Source: Nocardia vinacea | GTDB lineage: Bacteria; Actinomycetota; Actinomycetes; Mycobacteriales; Mycobacteriaceae | Length of the DNA stretch: 64,000 nucleotides | NCBI RefSeq assembly: GCF_035920345.1 | Contig: NZ_CP109149.1 | Coordinates: 6,882,001-6,946,000, forward strand | Direction of reading: 5' to 3' | Shown here: piece after piece, positions 29,051 through 37,351 of the stretch | How the letters are laid out: each line of letters starts with the position of its first letter | Position numbering within the stretch: the stretch's first letter is position 1 | Translations under genes and position numbers: made by a program | Notes under the pieces: model-generated | Databases searched by the model: none | The model's input: the letters and a program-made list of their open reading frames with translations, nothing else | What the model was told of the DNA's origin: nothing

Positions 29051-29519
29051 TCGCAGGTTTGGGCCTCAGGGTCCAAAAGCCCTGGCGGAGTGGCGGCTTC
29101 GGCTTGCAATCCGGCAGCCGCAAGACAGCTGCCGGAGCAACCTGAGCATCGACGTATCAGCAGGCAAGCCGATGGCGCACGGCCGGAACCATGAGGCAGG
29201 CATTCGGGAAAGCCGTAGATCGAGGAGCGCTCAGCGACGGGTGCACCAACGTTGGTCGCATATAAAGGAAATCTGCACGGCTGCGGGCGATTTCGAACTG
29301 GTTGAGCCCGTTTGCCCGCGGTCGTCGACGTCGCTGGTGGCGAATCTGTCTGGCCGCATCGTCCTCCGCGGAAACACCTCCCTGGCCGTCTCCGGCAGCC
29401 GCCCCGTCCGGACCGCACATCTGCTACCAGCTGATCCATTGCCCTGATCTGACGATTCAGTTCCACCGCATCATGTTCGGCGTGAGCAGACCGGTCATGC
29501 TGCAGCACCGGCCGACAAC
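29051..29519. other. Gene-poor stretch between the CYTH and methyltransferase genes
   Basis: About 470 bases with only short overlapping frames of Arg/Ala/Pro-rich composition and no ribosome-binding sites. I see no gene, RNA or clear repeat. Confidence 0.5.
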
Positions 29520-30353
29520 GTGAGTAGTGTCGCTGGCGTGAAAGACACTGGACTCGTCGGAGTGCAGAAGACCATCAGCCCTGTACTCAGGGCCAAAGCA
29601 CTGGACAACCGGCTGTGGGACCCGATCCTCGGCGACAAATACGCCGAGCAGGCGATGCGTCGCCTCGACCCGGACTACGACAAACGCAGATTCGGCACCA
29701 GCCAGATGGGCCTTGCCGCCGTGGTACGCGCCAAGGCCCACGACGACTGGGCGCGAAGCTTCCTCGCCGATCACCCCGACGCGGTCGTGCTGCACCTGGG
29801 CTGCGGCCTCGACGCCCGCGTCTACCGGATCGACCCGCCCGCCACCGTCGACTGGTACGACCTGGACTACCCCTCCATCATCGAACTGCGGCAACAATTC
29901 CTGCCGCCGCGAGAGCACTACACCCTGATCGGCTCCAGCGTCACCGACCTGACCTGGCTGGACCGTATCCCCCGCGGCCGGCCCGTGCTGATGATCGCCG
30001 AGGGGCTGGTGCCCTACCTGACCGAGGCCGACCTCCGGCGGCTGCTGACCAGCGTCGTCGACGCCTTCCCCACCGGCCAGATACAGTTCGACACGGTGCC
30101 GGTCTGGGCATGGCGCACCTCGAAATGGGACCCCACCCTGCGCAAATACGACACCCAGTTCCATTGCGGCTTCAATGATCCGGCCGCGCTGGCCGATTGG
30201 CACCCGCGCCTCGAATACGTCGACGAGGCGCCGATGAACGACTCACCGGTGCTGATGGCCAAGGCGCCCGCGAACGTACGCCGCATGTTCCGCCTCTTGA
30301 ACCTGCTGCCGGGCATGAAACGGTCCACCCGCATCGTGCGGTTCCGGTTCTAA
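29520..30353 (+). CDS. SAM-dependent O-methyltransferase (LCM/TcmP-like)
   Basis: 277 residues of the leucine carboxyl methyltransferase-like family. The SAM-binding glycine loop is VVLHLGCGLDARVYR (about residues 89-103), preceded by the family's N-terminal RAKALDNRLWDPILGD. A second acidic strand is WYDLDYP, and MIAEGLVPYL is a further family block. Start is GTG 29,520; a GTG at 29,538 is an alternative, and neither has a good ribosome-binding site, so a leaderless transcript is possible. Substrate unknown, perhaps a small metabolite carboxylate or hydroxyl. Confidence 0.88.
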   Translation: MSSVAGVKDTGLVGVQKTISPVLRAKALDNRLWDPILGDKYAEQAMRRLDPDYDKRRFGTSQMGLAAVVRAKAHDDWARSFLADHPDAVVLHLGCGLDARVYRIDPPATVDWYDLDYPSIIELRQQFLPPREHYTLIGSSVTDLTWLDRIPRGRPVLMIAEGLVPYLTEADLRRLLTSVVDAFPTGQIQFDTVPVWAWRTSKWDPTLRKYDTQFHCGFNDPAALADWHPRLEYVDEAPMNDSPVLMAKAPANVRRMFRLLNLLPGMKRSTRIVRFRF

Positions 30354-30436
30354 TGCGCCGACGGTCAATACAGGCTGGACAACTCCGAAATCACCCCACC
30401 CACACCAAAAACGACCTTCGACACGAACAGCCACCG

Positions 30437-30859
30437 ATGAGCGCCGCCACCGAAATCATTGCCCGCGCGATCATCCGCGACGGCGGTCGGCTACTCGTGG
30501 CACGCGAACGCGGCAAAACATGGGCCTTCCTCCCCGGCGGACATGTCGAACCCGGCGAACCCGTCGAATCCGCACTCATCCGCGAACTCGCCGAAGAACT
30601 CGGAACCGCAGGCAGGATCACCGGCTTCGCCGGTGTAATCGAGCACGGGTACACCGATCGTGGCAACGCACACCACGAAGTCAATCTCATCTTCGAAGCA
30701 GAACTCGACGGCACACCGACCAGCCAAGAAAACCACCTCGAATTCGACTGGCTCCCAATAGACCAGATCGACACCACAGACCTACGCCCCAGCGCTCTGA
30801 AAGCCGTCATCGCAAGCCACACCAGATCGTTCTGGCACAGCTGGAACGCCGACAAATAG
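30437..30859 (+). CDS. NUDIX hydrolase
   Basis: 140 residues with a complete NUDIX box, GHVEPGEPVESALIRELAEE, matching Gx5Ex7REUxEExGU. It therefore should bind Mg and hydrolyse a nucleoside-diphosphate-linked substrate. ATG 30,437 starts the domain directly; upstream frames overlap the methyltransferase. A different family member lies in ruins at 28,080-28,420. Confidence 0.88.
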   Translation: MSAATEIIARAIIRDGGRLLVARERGKTWAFLPGGHVEPGEPVESALIRELAEELGTAGRITGFAGVIEHGYTDRGNAHHEVNLIFEAELDGTPTSQENHLEFDWLPIDQIDTTDLRPSALKAVIASHTRSFWHSWNADK

Positions 30860-30879
30860 CCCGGCCGCGTTACGCGGAG

Positions 30880-31713
30880 CTACTTCTCCCGTAGACCGTC
30901 CAGCGTCCTGCGGACCTGGGACCTGGCGATCGAATCGAGTTCGTCCCGCCGCACCGCGGGAGAACCCTGCTCACGCGTGAGGGAGATCTTCACCCGCACC
31001 GAGACATTGCCGTCCTGCACACAGACGACGTAGGCCATGTTCGCGACGAGGTTTCCTCTGACTTCGGAGTACCAGTAGCCCTGATTGCCGATTCCGGTGA
31101 CCTCACCGGAAGCCGACTCCGCTTCGGGTGTGGCGAGATCGGCGTGCTTCCAATGGTCGTAGAAGGGCGCCGCCGCACCGTTGGTGAATTCGGCCTCGAC
31201 GCTCATGCCGGCCTTGTTCATGGGGAACTCGCCGGCGGTCGCGCTGGTGTATCCGGCATCGCACTTCAGGCTGCCGCTCTCGTGGGCGGTTGGCCGCGTT
31301 TCCCTATGCTCGGGAGCACCTTTCGGCGTGGGCGACCACTTGGTCAACGGCGTGGGATCGACAAGGTCGCATGCGTTGGTGATCGCATTCATCGAATAGG
31401 TCCCCGTTTCCCACCGGGCAGTAGCCGAGGCACCGGCGGACTCACTGCTACTGTCGCCACCGCCGACGACGATGCCGATCACCACACCGAGCCCCAGCAC
31501 CACCACCAGGCCGAGTGCACCGGCGATGATCAAACCTGTTCTGCCGTTGCCGGTCGATGGTGGCGGATACGACAGTGTCGGCCCATATCCCTGGCCAGGT
31601 GGCACGTAAGGCATGCCCCAGCCGCCTGTCGGCGGATCCGGTTGCCGCGCAGCGGGATCGACGCCACCCAGCATAGGAGGCCGACCACCAGGTCCGCGCT
31701 CGGAATCGGTCAT
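30880..31713 (-). CDS. Single-pass membrane protein with outer domain, function unknown
   Basis: 277 residues. The N-terminal 60 residues are rich in Pro, Gly and Tyr and cytoplasmic. One transmembrane helix follows (GLIIAGALGLVVVLGLGVVI, about 61-80). The outer part has a Ser/Ala linker and a folded domain with two Cys (NACDLVDP and LKCDAGY) likely to form a disulfide. The layout recalls actinobacterial DUF3558-like secreted proteins. ATG 31,713 follows GAAGGG at some distance; the frame continues upstream for another 167 codons, but without protein-like composition. Confidence 0.75.
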   Translation of the reverse strand: MTDSERGPGGRPPMLGGVDPAARQPDPPTGGWGMPYVPPGQGYGPTLSYPPPSTGNGRTGLIIAGALGLVVVLGLGVVIGIVVGGGDSSSESAGASATARWETGTYSMNAITNACDLVDPTPLTKWSPTPKGAPEHRETRPTAHESGSLKCDAGYTSATAGEFPMNKAGMSVEAEFTNGAAAPFYDHWKHADLATPEAESASGEVTGIGNQGYWYSEVRGNLVANMAYVVCVQDGNVSVRVKISLTREQGSPAVRRDELDSIARSQVRRTLDGLREK

Positions 31714-32777
31714 CCCTGTAGCCCTTCGATTCCGCAACGGGCTCTCCCGTCGCCCGCAACTCAGAGCCGATCGTATTCCCGCGACCATTGTCACGGGCAG
31801 CAGCGTCGGTGTCGCTCCCGGCACGTCGCTTCCTGGGCAGAGGCTTTCGTGGATGACGCGCCTGGTCGGCATCCACCGCAGCCCCAGATTGCCTCCAGAT
31901 CGACGCGAACGGCCGGAAAAGGAGCCGCGCGCTCTCGTCGAAAGTGCCCGCGCGCTGCTGTGGGGGCACGATCGTCTCCGCCGCGATGCAGGCCCGGTCG
32001 AGGAGACCTTCACCTGGCTGCGGCGGGCGAGGAAGGCATCGAAATCGAACGCTGGACGGTCCGCTGCGCCACCGTCGATCAAAGCCTCACCCAGCACAGG
32101 CAACTGGGTCTCACGATTCTTCGAACAGCCGCGATGCCGAACGGACAACGTCGCTCGCCGACCGGTAGCGGCCCGAAGTGACCTCGACATCGATGAACAC
32201 CCATCGATGAACACGCTGTAAAGCTCACCGAGCGCGTCAGGTTAATGGCAGAAGGCCCCAACTTGCGCCACAACGGCGGCAATACGTCAGATCAACTGGC
32301 AAAGGACAGCATCGAGCGAAAGGTTTGCGAGCCTGCTCGGCCAAGTGGCTCTGTCCGTGAGCTATGACGGCAGTTATTCGCGAATCCTGGTGGCGTGTCG
32401 CCACATGTATACACCGAAGATATTCGCGAATGGACGAACAGGGTCAGGTCAGCATCTCGTGCTCGGCCGAGCATCTACCCCTCTCGATCATCCGAAATGC
32501 CGATGCGCGGATGCCAATTCGCCACATAACGGCGCTATTCGCGCAAGCGCACCGGTGCTGCGCTGATCCGATGGAACCCGGCTGTCTGCTCAGATCTCCG
32601 GTGATCATTTTGTGATGCCGATAATGTGCGAATTCGCGTGTAGCGCAGTATCGTCGGGCGCGGTGCGCAGTAGTGGCCGCTCGATTGCTGTCAATTCATC
32701 CGAGCAGCAACAGGCAGTCTCCCCCTGATGAAGTAGTGGACTCGGTTGTTCCGAGGGCCCAAAAGGTTAGGAAAACA
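31714..32777. other. Long gene-poor stretch
   Basis: Just over 1 kb without a gene I can support. The first 500 bases hold only shadow-like frames on both strands. The second half is less GC-rich and carries two exact ATTCGCGAAT palindromes plus a near copy before the small secreted-protein gene at 32,778. Confidence 0.5.
32376..32431. repeat. Paired ATTCGCGAAT palindromes
   Basis: Perfect 10-base palindromes at 32,376-32,385 and 32,422-32,431, with a near copy ATTCGCGCAA at 32,538. They lie in the AT-richer region upstream of the small secreted protein and could be operator sites. Confidence 0.35.
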
Positions 32778-33125
32778 ATGTTCCGTTCTGCCCTGATCAA
32801 GACGAGTCGCGTCCTTGCAGTGAGTGCCCTGCCGTTAGCTGCAGCCGTCGTATTCGCGGGCGCGTCTTCCGCCTCCGCGGATCAGGCTGCTGCTCCGGCG
32901 GCTCCGGTTGTTGCCCAGCCGATCGCCGGGCTCCCACTGGAGGATGTCACCACCAACCCTGACGCGCAGTACCCCGATCCAGTGCTGAACGGCGCGGCTG
33001 CGGGCGCTGCGATCGGCTCCGCCACCGGTTCCTTCATCGACCCCGTGCCCACCGTTATCGGCGCCCTGATCGGCGGGATCGTCGGCTCGGTCAACCCGGG
33101 CGTCATCCCCCAGGTGCTGCCCTGA
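32778..33125 (+). CDS. Small secreted protein with glycine-zipper segment
   Basis: 115 residues. A signal peptide runs to about residue 35 (cut after SASA), then an Ala/Pro-rich spacer. A hydrophobic C-terminal part is full of small residues spaced as in glycine zippers (GAAAGAAIGSATG and GALIGGIVGSV). The ATG is preceded by AGGTTAGGAAA. A perfect 14-bp hairpin follows the stop. Such short secreted proteins are common in Nocardia-like genomes and have no assigned role; membrane insertion is plausible. Confidence 0.75.
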   Translation: MFRSALIKTSRVLAVSALPLAAAVVFAGASSASADQAAAPAAPVVAQPIAGLPLEDVTTNPDAQYPDPVLNGAAAGAAIGSATGSFIDPVPTVIGALIGGIVGSVNPGVIPQVLP

Positions 33126-33150
33126 TCCCCTAGGACACAACCCTTTTCGT

Positions 33151-33182
33151 CGAGTCCGAGCAGCGCACGCTGCTCGGACTCG
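33151..33182 (+). terminator. Terminator of the small secreted-protein gene
   Basis: CGAGTCCGAGCAGC pairs perfectly with GCTGCTCGGACTCG around GCAC, 25 bases after the stop. From here to 33,620 (about 440 bases) I see no gene; a short minus-strand frame ending at 33,395 has protein-like text but no start and is left out. Confidence 0.8.
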
Positions 33183-33620
33183 ACTCGTTCACCGCCCCTG
33201 CACTCACCTTGTGGTGCGGATAGACACCGCGTTCCGCTCGCACCAACGGTGAACCGGCTGTCTTCGTTTGGTTACTCGATGTGGCGAAACGGTCTTGGGG
33301 AAGACTCGTGGGTCGGATAAGGACGAACGTCGGCTGACGAGATTTCCCGTCCCCGTATTCGGCGATCAGTTCGCCCCGGTGGTAGTCGGTCCTGCTAGAC
33401 CGAGTACCCGGCCGCCGCACCGATCGCGCTGAGCAATGGATTCGCAGCACCGAGACAGGCTGGCACGCCTGCAGTGATCTCGGCACCGCGTTTGGGGGCG
33501 AGCGCTGACTTGCTGCGTCACGGCACACCTGCCCGGAAGATCTGCCTGACCTGATGAAGTGAGAACACCTGGCCTGCAGGATCATCCGACAACGGCCTAT
33601 CACCTGACACCAGGCGTCCG

Positions 33621-34400
33621 TCAATAGTCGAGGGCATGTTCCGGTTGACAGACGTGCATCGGCGACGGCAGATACCGGACGATGGCGTCCAGGAGCGGGG
33701 CGATGTCGTCACTCCATGGCGCCGCATCACACAGGACGGGCACAGCGTCGCCGATGCGCGTGAGGCAGCGGATGCGCTCGTGCAAGTGTTCGGGTGGGAT
33801 CTGTCGGAAGCCGAGGATAGCGTCGGAATCTGCCGGGTCCTGTTCCATCACCGTGGCCACGAGGTTGCGGTACCGCTGCTCGGCGACTTTCCAATGGCTG
33901 CCATAGAATTCGACGGCCATCGGTTCGAGCGCCCACATCGGGACCAGATCGATGACGCCTTCGAACTCGGTGCCGATGCCGATAGGAATCTGCAACGTCA
34001 ACGGCACCGCCCCGCGCGTCTCGGCGATCGTGCGGACGCAGCGGTCGAAGTCGGCGGCAGGATGACCCAGTCCGGTCACCAGACACAGCCGTGCGACCTG
34101 ATGGTCGTCGGCAAGGCGCAGTATCGTCTCGAGTCGCGGCGTGCTCTTCACGGCAGCGTTCACGACCGCGATCACCCCGTCGGCTACCCGGACGGACCGC
34201 TCCAGGTCCGCGATGGGCGCGTGGCTCGACAGCTCGGCGATGTGGATAGCGTGATCGACGCGGCTCGTCACCCAATGGACCGTGGCCGCCGTCCTGGCGA
34301 AACGGCGGAACAGGCGGTGGACGACTCGCGTCGTCTCGTCGGGGTCCCCGATGATCGTGACGTTGCGGATCGACTGCGGGTCAATGGCTTTGGTGCCCAT
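33621..34400 (-). CDS. EF-G-like protein with degenerate GTPase motifs
   Basis: 259 residues that follow the G domain of elongation factor G in order. IRNVTIIGDPDETT stands where EF-G has the P loop, ERSVRVADGVIAVVNA where EF-G has ERSLRVLDGAV, DFDRCVRTI and GAVPLTLQIPIG match the region after NKMD, and AIVRYLPSP matches DAVVDYLPSP. But G1 lacks GKT, the G3 DTPG position reads ELSS, and G4 NKMD reads TGLG. It cannot bind GTP by the usual motifs. No translocase domains II-V follow. Function unknown: perhaps a ribosome- or partner-binding pseudoenzyme. Confidence 0.7.
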   Translation of the reverse strand: MGTKAIDPQSIRNVTIIGDPDETTRVVHRLFRRFARTAATVHWVTSRVDHAIHIAELSSHAPIADLERSVRVADGVIAVVNAAVKSTPRLETILRLADDHQVARLCLVTGLGHPAADFDRCVRTIAETRGAVPLTLQIPIGIGTEFEGVIDLVPMWALEPMAVEFYGSHWKVAEQRYRNLVATVMEQDPADSDAILGFRQIPPEHLHERIRCLTRIGDAVPVLCDAAPWSDDIAPLLDAIVRYLPSPMHVCQPEHALDY

Positions 34401-34505
34401 CGGCGTTGTGGTACTCCAAGTCGACTCGAGGGTCTCGTCGCGTCCTCAATCCGCAGTCACCGTACCTCCGCGCGTACATCGCCGGAGCGGATTTCAGCCC
34501 CAAAC

Positions 34506-34520
34506 TAGAACATGTTCCTA
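34506..34520. promoter_or_regulatory. KstR-like operator
   Basis: TAGAACATGTTCCTA fits the inverted repeat AGAAC-N2-GTTCT typical of KstR, the repressor of sterol-catabolism genes in mycolic actinomycetes. It ends 12 bases before the GTG of the DUF35 gene, which is followed by an Ltp3-like thiolase, a gene type within that regulon. Confidence 0.65.
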
Positions 34521-34532
34521 TAGCGTCGGGTT

Positions 34533-34979
34533 GTGCAGAAAGAACAACGCCCCGCGGTGGCAGATTGGTTCACTGCGGACGACGGCGCGGTACGTCTCGT
34601 GGGAAGTCGCTGCGATGTGTGCGGCACACCGTATTTCCCGCGGAACACGCTGGCCTGTCGCAACCCGCAGTGTGCAAGTCCGAAGGACGGCTCCGAGCTG
34701 GTCGAGTACCTGTTCTCCACGCGTGGCCGGATCTGGTCATACGCGGATGCCCGGTACAAACCGCCCCCGCCCTATGTCTCGCCCGATCCGTTCGAGCCGT
34801 ATGTCGTCGCGGCGGTGGAGCTCGAGGTCGAGCAGATGGTGATTCTCGGGCAGGTCCAGCGCGGCCTCACGGTGGACGACCTGGCCGTCGGCATGCCGGT
34901 CGAACTGACCCTCGGCGTGCTGTACGAGGACGAGGAAGCGGAGCACACGGTGTGGATGTGGAGGCCGGTCGATGCCTGA
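34533..34979 (+). CDS. DUF35 zinc-ribbon/OB-fold protein, thiolase partner
   Basis: 148 residues. The N-terminal zinc ribbon has CDVCGTPYFPRNTLAC and a further C in PQCASP. The C-terminal part is an OB fold (IWSYADARYKPPPPYV, then YVVAAVELE). Such proteins pair with SCP2-type thiolases or hydratases in sterol side-chain and fatty-acid degradation. The GTG at 34,533 sits just after a KstR-like operator, so the leader is very short. It overlaps the thiolase gene by eight bases. Confidence 0.87.
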   Translation: MQKEQRPAVADWFTADDGAVRLVGSRCDVCGTPYFPRNTLACRNPQCASPKDGSELVEYLFSTRGRIWSYADARYKPPPPYVSPDPFEPYVVAAVELEVEQMVILGQVQRGLTVDDLAVGMPVELTLGVLYEDEEAEHTVWMWRPVDA

Positions 34980-36174
34980 CACGAATAATCGCGACATTGC
35001 CGTCCTCGGTGCGGGCATGCACCAGTGGGGCAAGTGGGGACGCAACTTCGTCGAATACGGGCTGGTCGCGGCACGCGCGGCGCTGGCCGATGCCGGGGTG
35101 GACCACCTCGACGTCGGCTATATCGCCGGTGCGGACACGATCCGCAACGGATACCCCGGTTTCGTCTCCGGTGCGACATTCGCCCAGGCGTTGGGCTGGT
35201 CGGGTGCGCGGATCTCGAGCAGCTACGCCGCCTGCGCCTCCGGTGCGCAGGCCATCGCCAATGCGCGTGCCCAGATCCTGGCCGGATTGACCGATGTAGC
35301 GCTGGTGATCGGCGCGGATGCCGCCCCGAAGGGCTTCTTCCAGCCGGTCGGCGGTGAACGCCGCGACGATCCGGACTGGTTGCGCTTCCACCTGCTCGGT
35401 GCCACCAACCCCATCTATTTCGCGCTCTATGCCCGCCGCCGGATGGCGCTGCACGGCGCCACGCTCGACGATTTCGCCGCGGTCAAGGTGAAGAACGCCA
35501 AGCACGGCCTGAACAACCCGTACGCCCGCTACCGCAAAGAGGTCGCGGCCGAGGAGGTCGCGGCCTCGGCGATCGTCTCGGACCCGCTGCGGCTGCTCGA
35601 CATCTGCGCGACCAGTGACGGCGGTGCGGCACTGGTGCTGACCTCGATGGAGTACGCCCGCCGCCACGGCGTCACCGACCCGGTCCGTATTCGGGCGCTG
35701 TCGACGGTCACGCCGACGTTCCCGAAAACCGTCCTCGACCTGCCGGATTTCGCGACGGACTCCTCCGTGGCCGTCGAGCCCCCGCCGCACACGTTCCGAT
35801 CCGCCATCGCGCACGCCGCGTATGAGGAGGCCGGGCTCGGTCCCTCCGACCTGTCCTTCGCGGAGGTCTACGACCTCTCCACCGCCCTGGAGTTGGATTG
35901 GTACGAGGACATCGGGCTCTGCGACACGGGCGGCGCCGAGGACCTGCTGCGCAGCGGCGCAACGACTTTGGGTGGACGCGTACCGGTGAACCCCAGCGGT
36001 GGGCTGGCCTGCTTCGGTGAGGCGATCCCCGCGCAGGCGATCGCTCAGATCTGCGAACTCACGTGGCAGTTGCGCGGCCAGGCCGACAGCCGCCAAGTGG
36101 AGAACGCCCGTGCAGGCATCGCGGTGAATCAGGGCCTCTTCGGTCACGGCTCGGCAATCATCGCCACCCGCTGA
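34972..36174 (+). CDS. ltp3: SCP2-type thiolase, Ltp3-like
   Basis: Thiolase-fold lipid-transfer protein of 400 residues. It closely follows M. tuberculosis Ltp3 (Rv3523) as I recall it, from RDIAVLGAGMHQWGKWGR at the N terminus to NQGLFGHGS at the C terminus. The active-site nucleophile is the Cys in SSSYAACASGAQA (about residue 86), and GGRVPVNPSGGLACFGEA is the conserved C-terminal block. Ltp proteins act in CoA-dependent breakdown of sterol side chains, probably with the DUF35 partner encoded just upstream. A hairpin terminator follows. Confidence 0.9.
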   Translation: MPDTNNRDIAVLGAGMHQWGKWGRNFVEYGLVAARAALADAGVDHLDVGYIAGADTIRNGYPGFVSGATFAQALGWSGARISSSYAACASGAQAIANARAQILAGLTDVALVIGADAAPKGFFQPVGGERRDDPDWLRFHLLGATNPIYFALYARRRMALHGATLDDFAAVKVKNAKHGLNNPYARYRKEVAAEEVAASAIVSDPLRLLDICATSDGGAALVLTSMEYARRHGVTDPVRIRALSTVTPTFPKTVLDLPDFATDSSVAVEPPPHTFRSAIAHAAYEEAGLGPSDLSFAEVYDLSTALELDWYEDIGLCDTGGAEDLLRSGATTLGGRVPVNPSGGLACFGEAIPAQAIAQICELTWQLRGQADSRQVENARAGIAVNQGLFGHGSAIIATR

Positions 36175-36195
36175 ACCGAGGCCGATCCACGCTGC

Positions 36196-36222
36196 GAAAA
36201 CCCGGGCGATACCCGGGTTTTC
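36196..36222 (+). terminator. Terminator after the thiolase gene
   Basis: GAAAACCCGGG pairs with CCCGGGTTTTC around five bases, 21 bases after the stop; the T-rich right arm gives it a classical intrinsic-terminator look. Confidence 0.8.
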
Positions 36223-36416
36223 GTATATCGACCGCGATGAAGCCATAGTCGCTGGATGTTGACCGATGGTCCTGCTGAATCAGATCCCCAGTACCGTAGC
36301 GAAGGTCGGCGTAACCGATGTCGTGGTGCCCGGTCTCACTCGCTGACGCGGTCCATTCCGCTCACTACCGGACGGTCGGTGACGGCCTTTCTTGTGGGAT
36401 CGCCCACGATGCCCGA

Positions 36417-36815
36417 CTACTCGGCGCCGCGACTGGTGAAGTCGAAGGATCCGCTGTCGATGCCCCAGGAGATGACCCGTTCGGGGTGAATTCGGATGAC
36501 CGCGCGTTCCTGGGGTTGGAACGGTGGCTCCTCGTCATCGAGCGCCTCGGCCGTGCCGCGTACCTCGATGCCGCGAATCACGTATGGCTCCAATGAAACC
36601 TGTTGGTCGATGACGAACGACACCCGGCTGCCCGCCTCGACATTGCGGTACTTGCGACTGGCACGCATCCGCATGCCCCCGATGTCGATCGTGCCGTCGG
36701 CGTTCACCCGATAGCTGGTCGGGTTATTCTGCACAACGCCGTCGGGCGACACCGTGGCCAGCCGACCGATCCCGGCCTCCGCGAGGAACTGCTGTTCATT
36801 GATGGTGAAGGTCAT
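36417..36815 (-). CDS. PPOX-class pyridoxamine 5'-phosphate oxidase-family protein
   Basis: 132 residues with the split-barrel flavin fold: the N-terminal block GIGRLATVSPDGVVQNNPTSY, then KYRNVEAGSRVSFVIDQ and VRGIEVRGTAEAL. Actinobacterial members of this size mostly use F420 rather than FMN and reduce small substrates. The ATG has a good GAGGAG eight bases upstream. It is oriented away from an unusual CTAG-rich operator region. Confidence 0.88.
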   Translation of the reverse strand: MTFTINEQQFLAEAGIGRLATVSPDGVVQNNPTSYRVNADGTIDIGGMRMRASRKYRNVEAGSRVSFVIDQQVSLEPYVIRGIEVRGTAEALDDEEPPFQPQERAVIRIHPERVISWGIDSGSFDFTSRGAE

Positions 36816-36944
36816 GTCAGTTACTCCTCAGTGAATTCGATATCAGGTGTGCCCCGGCGATCAGCCGGAAGTTGTTGGGTGCGGGAAGCGCAAGCTGTTG
36901 CCTGCCGCGTCTTGCGTCGGCGGTTCGGCTTCCCTTCCTGAAGG

Positions 36945-37007
36945 CTAGCATCGCTAGATACTAGAGCAACGGTAACATTCGTTCGCTAGTTTGTCTAGCG
37001 TTGCTAG
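36945..37007. promoter_or_regulatory. Array of six CTAG half-sites
   Basis: CTAG starts at 36,945, 36,954, 36,961, 36,986, 36,995 and 37,004. Pairs spaced nine bases form CTAG-N5-CTAG palindromes, such as CTAGCATCGCTAG and CTAGCGTTGCTAG. CTAG is usually rare in high-GC bacterial DNA, so six in 63 bases is striking. Likely operators for a TetR- or PadR-type repressor; no such gene adjoins. From here to 37,351 only a doubtful 65-residue frame (37,055-37,252, one hydrophobic segment) is seen. Confidence 0.6.
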
Positions 37008-37351
37008 AGTTCAGATCGCTACCGCGGGATCGCGCTCGGATCAGCAAGCTGTACATGCCCGTTCCGGCCGAGCGGCCGCTGTCGCCCGGCAAGCCGGTCA
37101 CCGAACGCTGGCAGATCTTCGGCCTGCTGGTTCCGCTGGTGGTGCCGGGGCTCATCGCGGTCCCGGTCCTCGTCGACCGGGTTGCGGGCAGCCTGACCGC
37201 GTCGGGGTCGGCGATCGACGGCGCCTGGCAAACCCCGCCTCGACGCCGGTGAGCTGACCTGCCGCCCATCACCGCCACTTACCGCCCTCGACCCACAGGT
37301 AGGTAACGAACCCAGCTGCGATGTCGCCTGGTGAGTGCTGGTCGGGTCGGG

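Noticed and set aside
37055..37252. A 65-residue frame with one hydrophobic segment after the CTAG array
   Set aside because: No ribosome-binding site and no recognisable family; coding potential too weak for a separate call.
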